Shown here one piece after another: positions 34,297 through 42,745 of a stretch of 64,000 nt of DNA (its first letter is position 1; every line of letters starts with the position of its first letter). The DNA lies in contig LVVQ01000001.1 of NCBI GenBank assembly GCA_006954405.1, positions 682,001 through 746,000 on the forward strand, read 5' to 3'. Position numbers and translations under genes: made by a program. The notes below the pieces were generated by a model. That model was not told the DNA's origin. It did no database searches and saw only the letters and a list, made by a program, of their open reading frames with translations. Source of the stretch: Candidatus Methanarcanum hacksteinii (GTDB lineage: Archaea; Thermoplasmatota; Thermoplasmata; Methanomassiliicoccales; Methanomethylophilaceae).

Positions 34297-35976
34297 TCAT
34301 TTAAGACCAGTGATACGGCCGTTCTTGTCGATATCCATGTTGACGGCGGCAGGTACTTTAGCAAGTCCTGGCATCAAGGTCATCTCGCCACATACGGGGA
34401 CGATGAAACCTGCACCGCCGGAGATGTTCACTTCTCTCACAGTGAGCGTCCATCCGATAGGTGCGCCCTTCTTCTTCGGATCATCACTGATCGATGCCTG
34501 CGTCTTCGCGATACAGACAGGCAGGCCACCATAGCCAAGATCCTCTAATTGTTTCAGAGTCTTGTTCGCTTTTGCGGAGTATTCCACCCTGTCCGCACCA
34601 TAGATCTTCTTTGCGATGGTCTCGATCTTCTCTTTGAGTGGGATGTTCAGATCATACAACGGCTTGTATGATGCTTTCTTCGTCTCAAGTGTCTCGACAA
34701 CCTTCTCGGCAAGTTTGACGCCTCCCTCTCCACCGCTCATGAAGACATCCGATGGCGCATATTCCGCACCCTTCTCTTTGCAGTGCTCTGCGATCCTGTC
34801 AAGATACTCCTGCTTGTCTGTAGGGAACCTGTTGATCGCGACCACGATGGGTACGCCATATTGCTGCATGTTCTCGATGTGTTTGTCCAAGTTGCTGAAT
34901 CCTTTGTTCAACGAATCCATGTTCATCGTGGATTCATCTTTCAGGTCAGCTCCACCGTGCATCATCAATGCACGTACCGAAGCTACGATGACTACAGCAT
35001 CTGGTGAGAAACCAGCTTGTCTGCATACGATATCCATGAATTTCTCTGCACCTAGGTCGGCTGCGAAACCAGCTTCCGTGACGACATAATCCCCAAGTTT
35101 GAGTGCTGAGCGGGTTGCGATAACGGAGTTCGCTCCGTGTGCGATGTTAGCGAACGGGAATCCGTGGATGAAAACAGGTTGTCCCTCCAACGTCTGTACG
35201 AGGTTGGGGTTGATCGCATCCTTCAGACAGATCATCATCGCACCGATGCATTTCAGATCTTTGGCTTTGACCGGTGCACCGTCGTATGTGTATGCAACGA
35301 TGATGTTCCCCAATCTCTCCCTGAGATCATCGAGGTCGGATGCGAGTGCAAGTATCGCAGAGATCTCGGATGCGGATGTGATGAGGAAACCGCTTTCATG
35401 CGGTATGCCTCCCATTCCTTTTCCACCTAGTCCGACCACTATGTTCCTGAGCTCACGACAGTTCATGTCCATCGTCTTCTTGAGAACGATCTGTGTGGGG
35501 TCGATACCGAGTTCATTCCCTTTGGCGATGTGGTTCTCGACCATGGCGGATAGGAGGTTGTGTGCCGCTGCCACAGCAGGGATATCTCCTGTGAATTGGA
35601 GGTCGATATCCCACATGGGATACACTTGTGCGTAACCTCCTCCGGTAGCACCGCCTTTGATACCGAATGTTGGTCCGAGCGAAGGCTCTCTGAGCGCTCC
35701 TACGACGTTCTTCCCGATCTTGCTGAGGCCTTGGATCAATCCGATCGATGTCACAGTCTTGCCTTCACCGGCTGGTGTGGCCGTTATGGCCGTGACGAGA
35801 ATCAATTTTCCATCCTGCTTGTCCTTGTATTTATCAAGTTCGTTCAGTGGGATCTTGGCGATGTATTTCCCATAGGGAACGAGGTCATCATCAGGGATTC
35901 CAATCTTTGCAGCTATATCCTTAATCGGCTTCACTTCTGCGTCGTATGCTATCTCTAAATCGGTCTTCATGGACAT
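34297..35976 (-). CDS. fhs: formate-tetrahydrofolate ligase
   Basis: The 559-aa enzyme makes 10-formyl-tetrahydrofolate from formate, ATP and tetrahydrofolate. It has the P-loop-like TPAGEGKT, the SLGPTFGIKGGATGGGYAQV region and normal length. TTATAA at 36001-36006 places transcription start close to the ATG at 35976, so a leaderless message is likely; the frame could extend to 35988. A folate enzyme is notable in a methanogen, where tetrahydromethanopterin is usual, but Methanomassiliicoccales lack that C1 branch, so it fits the proposed order. It probably supplies C1 units for biosynthesis. Confidence 0.93.
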   Translation of the reverse strand: MSMKTDLEIAYDAEVKPIKDIAAKIGIPDDDLVPYGKYIAKIPLNELDKYKDKQDGKLILVTAITATPAGEGKTVTSIGLIQGLSKIGKNVVGALREPSLGPTFGIKGGATGGGYAQVYPMWDIDLQFTGDIPAVAAAHNLLSAMVENHIAKGNELGIDPTQIVLKKTMDMNCRELRNIVVGLGGKGMGGIPHESGFLITSASEISAILALASDLDDLRERLGNIIVAYTYDGAPVKAKDLKCIGAMMICLKDAINPNLVQTLEGQPVFIHGFPFANIAHGANSVIATRSALKLGDYVVTEAGFAADLGAEKFMDIVCRQAGFSPDAVVIVASVRALMMHGGADLKDESTMNMDSLNKGFSNLDKHIENMQQYGVPIVVAINRFPTDKQEYLDRIAEHCKEKGAEYAPSDVFMSGGEGGVKLAEKVVETLETKKASYKPLYDLNIPLKEKIETIAKKIYGADRVEYSAKANKTLKQLEDLGYGGLPVCIAKTQASISDDPKKKGAPIGWTLTVREVNISGGAGFIVPVCGEMTLMPGLAKVPAAVNMDIDKNGRITGLK

Positions 35977-36009
35977 ACCGAAAATCATATGTCGGTGAGA
36001 TTATAAGCA

Positions 36010-36249
36010 TTATCTGTTAACGCTGATTACAACATTGGAATACATCTTCGATGTCATCGGCCGTAATCTTCCGTTGGGGTATCTCGTGGTCTCCCTATAC
36101 CATGTTACGAACTCATCTATTATCTCTTGTGGCGCTTCGGAACTTATCCCTTTCACGCCGAAGAGGCATTCCTCATCACCGTAGAAGACGAGATATCTGT
36201 TGAATCTCCTCTTCTGTTCTTCTGTCATCGTGGACGTATTCAGCCCCAT
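36010..36249 (-). CDS. small conserved-looking hypothetical protein
   Basis: A 79-aa frame rich in Glu, Arg and Tyr (KRRFNRYLVFYGDEECLFGV, then EIIDEFVTWYRET). I do not recognise it. Composition looks coding, GGTAGGTTG precedes the ATG closely, and the stop sits just before the fhs promoter. A start at 36228 (MTEEQKRRF) is possible. Confidence 0.5.
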   Translation of the reverse strand: MGLNTSTMTEEQKRRFNRYLVFYGDEECLFGVKGISSEAPQEIIDEFVTWYRETTRYPNGRLRPMTSKMYSNVVISVNR

Positions 36250-36301
36250 ACAACCTACCCATCGCTTTGGATGTGCTGGTATGTATTTATTTGTAATAAT
36301 G

Positions 36302-36331
36302 TTATTAATGTTATAAAAATTATTAATGTTA
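36302..36331. repeat. two 12-base direct repeats in a divergent promoter
   Basis: TTATTAATGTTA occurs at 36302-36313 and 36320-36331, 18 bases apart, between the divergent small genes starting at 36249 and 36356. The spacing places both copies near the likely TATA region of the plus-strand gene. A regulator site is possible. Confidence 0.35.
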
Positions 36332-36355
36332 CTTTATTTACATATTAACTGTAGC

Positions 36356-36568
36356 ATGGCTTGTGAAATATGCTGTGGACTAGATGCAATAGGGAAGGCT
36401 GTCATGGATGAGGATGTGGAGAAGGAGTATGAGGTACTCTCAATCATCAGTGAGACACTACTTCTATTCATAGAGGGGTTAAAGAAGAATGGGAGGAAGA
36501 CCGATCATCTATCCAAGACATACAAGGGTATGATAGAGATGGCGGTGGAATTGAAGGATCAATTGTGA
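36356..36568 (+). CDS. small CxxCC protein, unknown
   Basis: From the ATG at 36356 the protein is 70 aa, starting MACEICCGLDAIGKAVMDED and continuing as amphipathic helices. The CX2CC near the N-terminus could bind a metal. No ribosome-binding site is seen, so it would be leaderless, after the AT-rich TTTATTTACAT. It converges on the Sel1 gene with a 10-base overlap. Confidence 0.5.
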   Translation: MACEICCGLDAIGKAVMDEDVEKEYEVLSIISETLLLFIEGLKKNGRKTDHLSKTYKGMIEMAVELKDQL

Positions 36569-37464
36569 CCTTCAACGCGAGCGATGATGTCCTTCGCTGC
36601 TTTGTTGCCATTGTCCGCAGATACTCTGAGCCATGTCACGCCTTTATCGATGTCCTTCTCGACACCTTTTCCTTCGATGTAAAGGCGACCGAGATAGAAT
36701 TGTGCATCAGGATCGTTCTTGAACGATGCAGTTTGGAACCATTTGAGTGCGTCGGCGTATTCTGCGCGGGTGTAACGTATTATTCCAAGGTTGACCATAG
36801 CCGGTAACAGTCCGAGATTCGCAGCTTTCGTATACCATGTGATGGCCTCATCCTCATTCTGAAGCGAATCCTCCATCAACACGGATGCTACTTTGAACTG
36901 TGCATCAGGTATGTCCTGTTCTGCAGCCTTCTTGTACCATTGGAATGCCTTGTCACGATCCTTTGTCATGCCGGCTCCCTCCTCGTACATGTATCCTACC
37001 TTGTATTGTGATAATGCATCTCCGGCTTCAGCAGCTTTCAACAACCATTTTCCTGCTTCTGAGATGTCCTGTTCGACGCCATATCCGTTTATGTAGAGCA
37101 TCCCCAACTCAACGAAGGCACCGACCTCACCAGCATCTGCAGCCTTCAGGAACCACTTCCTTGCCTCGACATAATCCTGCGGGACGCCTGCACCAGCCCA
37201 GAATACCATCCCCATATTGAACATGGATTTGGAGAATCCCTTGGAAGCGGATCTAGTGAAGAGTTCGATGCCTTTCACATGATCCTTCGGTACTCCGTTC
37301 CCTCCCATGTACATCTCGCCAAGCGCACATTCAGCTGCGGGATTGCCCTCATCAACTGCCAGGGCATAATATTTGGCGGCTTTGTACGGGTCTTTTTCGA
37401 CACCTTGACCTAACTCATATCTCACGCCAAGTTCGAAATTATCTGATGAGGGTTGGTTGGACAT
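36559..37464 (-). CDS. Sel1-like repeat protein
   Basis: The 301-aa protein is made of about eight Sel1 repeats with the pattern LG..Y..G.GV.KD...A..W..KAA, more regular than those of the paralogue at 30684 (for example LGMLYINGYGVEQDISEAGKW). I use the ATG at 37464 because AGGTG lies 5 bases upstream; the frame extends to 37503. It is cytoplasmic by sequence and stands alone, divergent from the QueG-like gene. Expected role: protein-binding scaffold. Confidence 0.85.
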   Translation of the reverse strand: MSNQPSSDNFELGVRYELGQGVEKDPYKAAKYYALAVDEGNPAAECALGEMYMGGNGVPKDHVKGIELFTRSASKGFSKSMFNMGMVFWAGAGVPQDYVEARKWFLKAADAGEVGAFVELGMLYINGYGVEQDISEAGKWLLKAAEAGDALSQYKVGYMYEEGAGMTKDRDKAFQWYKKAAEQDIPDAQFKVASVLMEDSLQNEDEAITWYTKAANLGLLPAMVNLGIIRYTRAEYADALKWFQTASFKNDPDAQFYLGRLYIEGKGVEKDIDKGVTWLRVSADNGNKAAKDIIARVEGHN

Positions 37465-37506
37465 GATATCACCTATGCATACGGAGGTATTTATCAAGGT
37501 CACCTC

Positions 37507-38187
37507 ATGTCAATGTCGATGATATCTCTGGAGGACCTTAGGAACATCGCTAACGATGAGGGGATTCCAGTGCTATCTGTCGCATCTGTTTCTTCATGGG
37601 ATTCTGATACGATCGTCAGCAGGATCGTTCCAACTGATATGAGGCCTGGGAACATAATGGATGGTTGCAAGGTAGCTATCGTCCTCGGGCTTCCGATCGG
37701 ATATGCCATGGAGAGGATCGATGGTAAGAGAACATACGTCGAGGCATATGACATCATGAATGACATGATCGACGATGCGATGGAACGTATTGCAGGAGAG
37801 ATCATCGACGACGGACACAATGCTGTTGTGATATCGCGCAACAGACGTGATTCCAAGGTCATATTCTCCAACAGATGCGCCGCATATCTGGCAGGTATCG
37901 GCACATTCGGTGCGAACAATTCCACAATCACGGAAAGGTATGGACCAAGGATAAGGTTCGGCACGATACTATCCGATATCGATGTGGAGACGTCGGTTCC
38001 GATGGATCATCAGATATGTACAGGATGTATGGGGTGTGTAAGGATATGTCCGCAGCATCTGATAACGTATGCACGCCCGTTATCGATCATCGATGTCGAA
38101 GGATGTGCAGAATACTCGAAGAGATCGACAGCATCTGGTAAATCCCCATGCGAGAGATGCATCGATGTCTGTCCGATAGGGAAATGA
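37507..38187 (+). CDS. short QueG-like 4Fe-4S protein
   Basis: The 226-aa protein resembles the core of epoxyqueuosine reductase QueG: AAYLAGIGTFGANNSTITERYGPRIRFG-type segment (compare GIG.FG.N in QueG), then two ferredoxin motifs, CTGCMGCVRICP and CERCIDVCP. It lacks the C-terminal HEAT-like domain and is much shorter than QueG (about 350 aa). In archaea, which lack queuosine, such proteins probably reduce or activate corrinoid or other cofactors; RamA-type activators are more distant relatives. The next gene starts inside its stop codon. Confidence 0.65.
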   Translation: MSMSMISLEDLRNIANDEGIPVLSVASVSSWDSDTIVSRIVPTDMRPGNIMDGCKVAIVLGLPIGYAMERIDGKRTYVEAYDIMNDMIDDAMERIAGEIIDDGHNAVVISRNRRDSKVIFSNRCAAYLAGIGTFGANNSTITERYGPRIRFGTILSDIDVETSVPMDHQICTGCMGCVRICPQHLITYARPLSIIDVEGCAEYSKRSTASGKSPCERCIDVCPIGK

Positions 38188-38759
38188 ATCGGTATTGCGA
38201 TGATATGGTGATCGATATGGATGATGAAGAATTCAAAGGAAGGATGGAGATAGCGAACGAGAATGTGGACACATTGATTGGTTATGAAACGTCTGTGATG
38301 AATATCATCCTATACCTATCGATGTGTGCAGCACTCGATTGTTACGATGCAGAGAGATCGGATGAGGCACTTGATTCTGATATAGATATATTGTATAATG
38401 TCACCGACCTTGTGAAGTCAAAGATCGAGGGATGGGGCTGGAAGCAGTTGGAGTTGGATTCTAGGCCTGAACCCGAAGGTGATGACAGGATCGAATTATT
38501 CATGGATGCGCAAGGGTTCCTCGAGGACATGATCAACGATCATTTGGAATTGTTCGATGATACCGATGATGGACATAATGAAGCGTATCTGGAAGTTAGT
38601 AACATGATCGTCTACATGATATCAGCGGTTTGCTCTAGATGTAGTGATATTGACAAAGCGATCACATATGCCGTCGATTCGATGAGAAGGACATTTGCAT
38701 TCATACGCGATGAATGCACACTGATCCCGAAGGAAGAGCTCGAACCTCAATCAGAATGA
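38184..38759 (+). CDS. acidic helical protein, unknown
   Basis: From the ATG at 38184, which overlaps the upstream stop as ATGA, the protein is 191 aa, strongly acidic and almost all alpha-helical. I do not recognise a family. Translational coupling to the QueG-like iron-sulfur protein suggests that the two act together, perhaps as a complex. The following 212 bases up to 38971 contain no gene I can support; AT-rich sequence near 38940 is the promoter of the next gene. Confidence 0.6.
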   Translation: MNRYCDDMVIDMDDEEFKGRMEIANENVDTLIGYETSVMNIILYLSMCAALDCYDAERSDEALDSDIDILYNVTDLVKSKIEGWGWKQLELDSRPEPEGDDRIELFMDAQGFLEDMINDHLELFDDTDDGHNEAYLEVSNMIVYMISAVCSRCSDIDKAITYAVDSMRRTFAFIRDECTLIPKEELEPQSE

Positions 38760-38971
38760 TGCGCAAGTGTACGAATGTACCTACTGCAAACGTCGTATGG
38801 CTTACTGATTCAACTCACAAGAATGTTAAAAATCATATGATTATTCACAATTTTTATCGGAATACTAGCAAAAAGATGGATGATATTCGACACAATCAGA
38901 TAAAATCGATTGGATAACTTCGACGATTGACTAACTAAGCCTTATATTGGGACATAATATTACGAGCATCC

Positions 38972-41068
38972 ATGAAAGGTTTTGTCAACCCCGAATCAAT
39001 TGCGATCATAGGTGCGTCCAACGACACGACCAAGATCGGCGGCATATTGGTATTGAATCTGATCAATGCTGGTTTTGACAAGGAAAGGATCTACCCTGTG
39101 AATCCCAAAGGCGAGGATATCCAAGGTCTCAAGTCATATACGAATGTGAAAGAGATTGGAAAACCCGTTGATCTCGCTGTCATCAGTATCAAGAACAAAT
39201 TCATTATCCCGGAGATGGACAACCTTAGGGATGCTGGTATAAAGAACGCAACGATCCTCACAGCTGGTTTCAAGGAAGACAGTGCAGAGGGTGCAGAGCT
39301 TGAGAGACAGCTTGTCGAGAAGGCGAACGAGTACGGCATCAGAATCCTTGGACCCAACTGTTTTGGAAACATGGATCCAAAGCACAAGGTCAATGTTACA
39401 TTCGCTAAACTCATGCCCAAAGCAGGAAACCTCTCGATCCTCTCACAATCCGGTGCTGTCGGATCATCCATGCTCGACTGGGCATATGAGACAGGTATCG
39501 GTATCGCCAAATTCATCACATTCGGTAACAAGTCGGATGTCGATGAGGCGGATTTCTTCGAGGCACTCTCAGAGGATGATGATACGAAGGTCATCGGTAT
39601 GTACTGCGAGGGAATTTCCAACGGAGAAAAATTCATCAAGAATGTCACCAACATGAAGAAGAAGAAACCGATCATCGTCTTCAAGGCCGGATCGACAGCC
39701 GCGGGAGGTGCAGCGGCATCCTCGCACACAGGTTCTATCGCAGGTTCCGATGCAGTGAACGATGTCGTGTTCAAGAAACTCAACATCACAAGGGCAAGGG
39801 ACCTCGAAGAGTTGTTCGACGCGTTCGGAATGTTCCACACATACGACCACATGGACAAGGATAAGATTGGAATCATAACCAATGCAGGTGGACTTGGAGT
39901 CATGTCCGCTGATGCTGCATACAACGCAGAATACATTGGCGCAGCAAAGCTCTCCGATGAGACGATCAAGAGGATAAGGGAGGAAGTGCCCACAGTAGCT
40001 GGTGTCACGAACCCTATCGATGTAAGAGGAGATGCCAAGGCAGAGTACTTCGAGAAGACAATCAAGATTGTGCAGGAGGATCCATCCGTCGGTGGATTGG
40101 TCATAATGGGTTCGCCTCTCGATACTGCAGATCTCGAATCCGTTGCAGAGAGTCTCGTAAGGATCAAGGACGAGATCAAGGTCCCGATGGCCATTTGTTG
40201 GGCCGGAGGAACCAAATGTGCAAGGGCCGCCGCAATCACAAGAGCAGGCGGACTTCCCACATACACAACACCTGACAGAGCCGTTCACGCACTCGATCTC
40301 CTCAGGAGATATACGATACGCGGAGAGCGCAGCAACACCCCAATGATCCTTCCCAAGACATGCGGAGGAAGGGACAAGGTCAAAGCGATCCTCGCAGGCG
40401 CAGAGACGGAAGGGCGCAAGAGCCTTACAGAGGCAGAAGGAAAAGCGATCTTCGCAGCATACGGACTCCCCACTCCCGGAGAGGCATCTGTCACATCCGA
40501 GGATGAGGCAGCCAAGGCATGCAACAAGATCGGATACCCTGTAGTCATGAAGATCATCTCACCCGATATCGCACACAAGACGGATGTCGGTGGGGTCGTT
40601 GTCGGTGTCAAGGATGAGGCGGCTGCAAGGGATGCTTACAAGAAGATCATGGATTCCTGTAAGAAGAACAAGCCCAATGCAAGACTCGATGGTGTTTCGA
40701 TACAGCAGATGGTCTCTGGAAGAGAGGTCATCGTCTCCATAATGAGGGATGTGCAGTTCGGCCCCGTCCTCTCATTCGGTCTCGGAGGAATATTCGTAGA
40801 GATCCTCAGAGAGATCTCACAGGCACATGTTCCACTTTCTGAGGAACAGCTCGATGAGATGATCACAAGCACGAAAGCTTTCAAACTCCTCAACGGAGCA
40901 CGCGGTACAGCAAAATCCGATATCGCTGCAATGAAGGATGCTATGAGGAAACTCGTGCTCATCGCAGAGGAGAATCCCGAGATCAGAGAGATCGAGATCA
41001 ACCCGATCATAGTCGGAGAAGAGGGTAAAGGCTGTTGGGCAGTCGATGCACTCGTAACTCTCGAGTGA
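38972..41068 (+). CDS. acd: ADP-forming acetate/acyl-CoA ligase, alpha-beta fusion
   Basis: The 698-aa protein joins the alpha part (CoA-binding and ligase domains, with the phosphorylated His at about residue 252 in SSHTGSIAGSD) to the beta ATP-grasp part (GYPVVMKIISPDIAHKTDVGGVVVG). The enzyme converts acyl-CoA, ADP and phosphate into acid, CoA and ATP, which conserves energy, or runs in reverse to activate acetate. With porGDAB nearby it forms a pyruvate-acetyl-CoA-acetate path. Codon use is polished, with heavy use of preferred codons, which hints at high expression. A hairpin terminator follows. Confidence 0.92.
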   Translation: MKGFVNPESIAIIGASNDTTKIGGILVLNLINAGFDKERIYPVNPKGEDIQGLKSYTNVKEIGKPVDLAVISIKNKFIIPEMDNLRDAGIKNATILTAGFKEDSAEGAELERQLVEKANEYGIRILGPNCFGNMDPKHKVNVTFAKLMPKAGNLSILSQSGAVGSSMLDWAYETGIGIAKFITFGNKSDVDEADFFEALSEDDDTKVIGMYCEGISNGEKFIKNVTNMKKKKPIIVFKAGSTAAGGAAASSHTGSIAGSDAVNDVVFKKLNITRARDLEELFDAFGMFHTYDHMDKDKIGIITNAGGLGVMSADAAYNAEYIGAAKLSDETIKRIREEVPTVAGVTNPIDVRGDAKAEYFEKTIKIVQEDPSVGGLVIMGSPLDTADLESVAESLVRIKDEIKVPMAICWAGGTKCARAAAITRAGGLPTYTTPDRAVHALDLLRRYTIRGERSNTPMILPKTCGGRDKVKAILAGAETEGRKSLTEAEGKAIFAAYGLPTPGEASVTSEDEAAKACNKIGYPVVMKIISPDIAHKTDVGGVVVGVKDEAAARDAYKKIMDSCKKNKPNARLDGVSIQQMVSGREVIVSIMRDVQFGPVLSFGLGGIFVEILREISQAHVPLSEEQLDEMITSTKAFKLLNGARGTAKSDIAAMKDAMRKLVLIAEENPEIREIEINPIIVGEEGKGCWAVDALVTLE

Positions 41069-41077
41069 GAATAAACC

Positions 41078-41093
41078 AGGGGCGTAAGCCCCT
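41078..41093 (+). terminator. hairpin terminator after acd
   Basis: AGGGGC and GCCCCT pair around GTAA, followed by a T-rich stretch. It lies between converging genes and may serve both. Confidence 0.7.
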
Positions 41094-41107
41094 ATTTCTT
41101 TTCGTTT

Positions 41108-42550
41108 TCATGTAAGATTGATGAACAATCTTGATATTACAAGTCTCAAAGCCTTGAATCCTTTGATGTTATCATAATCCTTGCACGAATATTCTGTGGA
41201 GAGTTCAAGATCCTTCATGAAGGCCTCATCCATCTTCTGTCCAATATCCCTTGAGAGTATCATCGCATTGGTCTCGAAATTCAATACCAATGAACGATCA
41301 TCCATGTTCGCTGAACCAACAGAACAATATTTCCCATCCACTACGATGGTCTTGGAGTGTACGAATCCATTGTTGTACATGTAGATCTTCACTCCGCGTT
41401 TCATGAGGATATTCGCACAGTACACATTGTTCCAATAGACGAACATGTGATCGGGTTTATCAGGCATTATCACACGGACATCCACACCGGATGCGGCAGC
41501 CAATGACAAAGCATCCTTCAACGAATCGTCAGGCATGAAATACGGTGTGTGGATGTACACAGACTTCTTAGCCGATTTTATCAATTGCAGATATTCCATC
41601 CTGATAGGATTCACATCCGCAATATCCGGCCCTCCGGAGATAATCTCCACTCTATCATTCCCATGTTCCTTCGCCACATCTATAGGTATGTATTCGGCAA
41701 GATTGCGTCTGAATTCACCATTGGAAGCATATTCCCAGTCCCTGACGAATCTCATCAAGAGTCCGACACAAGCACCGCCGCGGATACGTACGGAAGAATC
41801 CCTCCAATATCCTAAGTCTCCCTTTCCGATATACTCGTCGCCGATGTTGAATCCGCCACAATAGCATATCTTCCCGTCGATGATAGCGATCTTCCTGTGG
41901 TTACGGTTGTTCTTCTTAGGGCTCAGGAAATATGTCGTGACGGCATGGAATTTAGAGAATTGTCCGCCTGCTTTCCTGAATGCTCTTGCCTTCTTGCCCA
42001 ATCCGCCGGAGAATCCAAGATCATCTGAGAGCAATTTCACTTCAAGACCCTCTTTCGCCTTATCGGTCAATATGTCCAGGAACTGATTGCCGAGTTCATC
42101 GTTCTTGACGATGAAATACTCTATGAAGATGAAATCCTTGGCATTCCTGAGGTCATCAAACAAAGCTTCGAAATTATCGACACCTTCGGTGAAAAGTTCC
42201 ACCTTGTTATTCACGCTATATGCTTCGCCGCCGCAGTTGAACATCGTTCTTCCGATCGATGCATCCTCCATGTTCTCGGCCTCATCCTGTGCGATTACAT
42301 ACTCTTGGATATCTATCGACTGTTTGATCTCCTCGTCCTTTATACCTTTCAATTTGAAGGTATGCTTCGCATAGAAGGTCTGACCTATCATCAGGTATGC
42401 TATGAATCCGATGACGGGTAACACCAGGAATATGATCGCCCAAGGTATGATCCTACTTGGATTCGATCTCTCCGAGAATAGCATGAACAGCAGGAACACC
42501 ATATCCAAAACATAGAGGATGACGGTTACCTGCATGGGTGTGTCGAACAT
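41108..42550 (-). CDS. cls: cardiolipin synthase-type phospholipase D protein
   Basis: The 480-aa protein has two N-terminal membrane helices and two HKD motifs (HRKIAIIDGK near residue 216 and HSKTIVVDGK near 397), each followed by the usual SxN or GGxN context (GGFNIG, GSANMD). This is the bacterial-type Cls layout, which joins phosphatidyl groups. In archaea homologues make glycerol-bridged dimeric ether lipids. It is alone and convergent with acd. Length is normal. Confidence 0.88.
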   Translation of the reverse strand: MFDTPMQVTVILYVLDMVFLLFMLFSERSNPSRIIPWAIIFLVLPVIGFIAYLMIGQTFYAKHTFKLKGIKDEEIKQSIDIQEYVIAQDEAENMEDASIGRTMFNCGGEAYSVNNKVELFTEGVDNFEALFDDLRNAKDFIFIEYFIVKNDELGNQFLDILTDKAKEGLEVKLLSDDLGFSGGLGKKARAFRKAGGQFSKFHAVTTYFLSPKKNNRNHRKIAIIDGKICYCGGFNIGDEYIGKGDLGYWRDSSVRIRGGACVGLLMRFVRDWEYASNGEFRRNLAEYIPIDVAKEHGNDRVEIISGGPDIADVNPIRMEYLQLIKSAKKSVYIHTPYFMPDDSLKDALSLAAASGVDVRVIMPDKPDHMFVYWNNVYCANILMKRGVKIYMYNNGFVHSKTIVVDGKYCSVGSANMDDRSLVLNFETNAMILSRDIGQKMDEAFMKDLELSTEYSCKDYDNIKGFKALRLVISRLFINLT

Positions 42551-42745
42551 GACTCCGTGAATGATATGAAATTATATCCATGTTATCCAACGATGCATCT
42601 TGGGGATGTCGGAGAGATGACCTTCAACAGTCCAATGAACGTACTATGATACCCCCAGTCCAATCAGATATTCGATGCATATCTTCGATATCCACCATCC
42701 GTATGAGGCAAAATATCCGTCGTCTATTCTTTATAGGATGGCGTT

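Noticed and set aside
39091..40266. 391-codon frame antisense to acd
   Set aside because: It is the mirror of a highly biased coding sequence; the ADP-forming ligase on the plus strand is complete with all its motifs.
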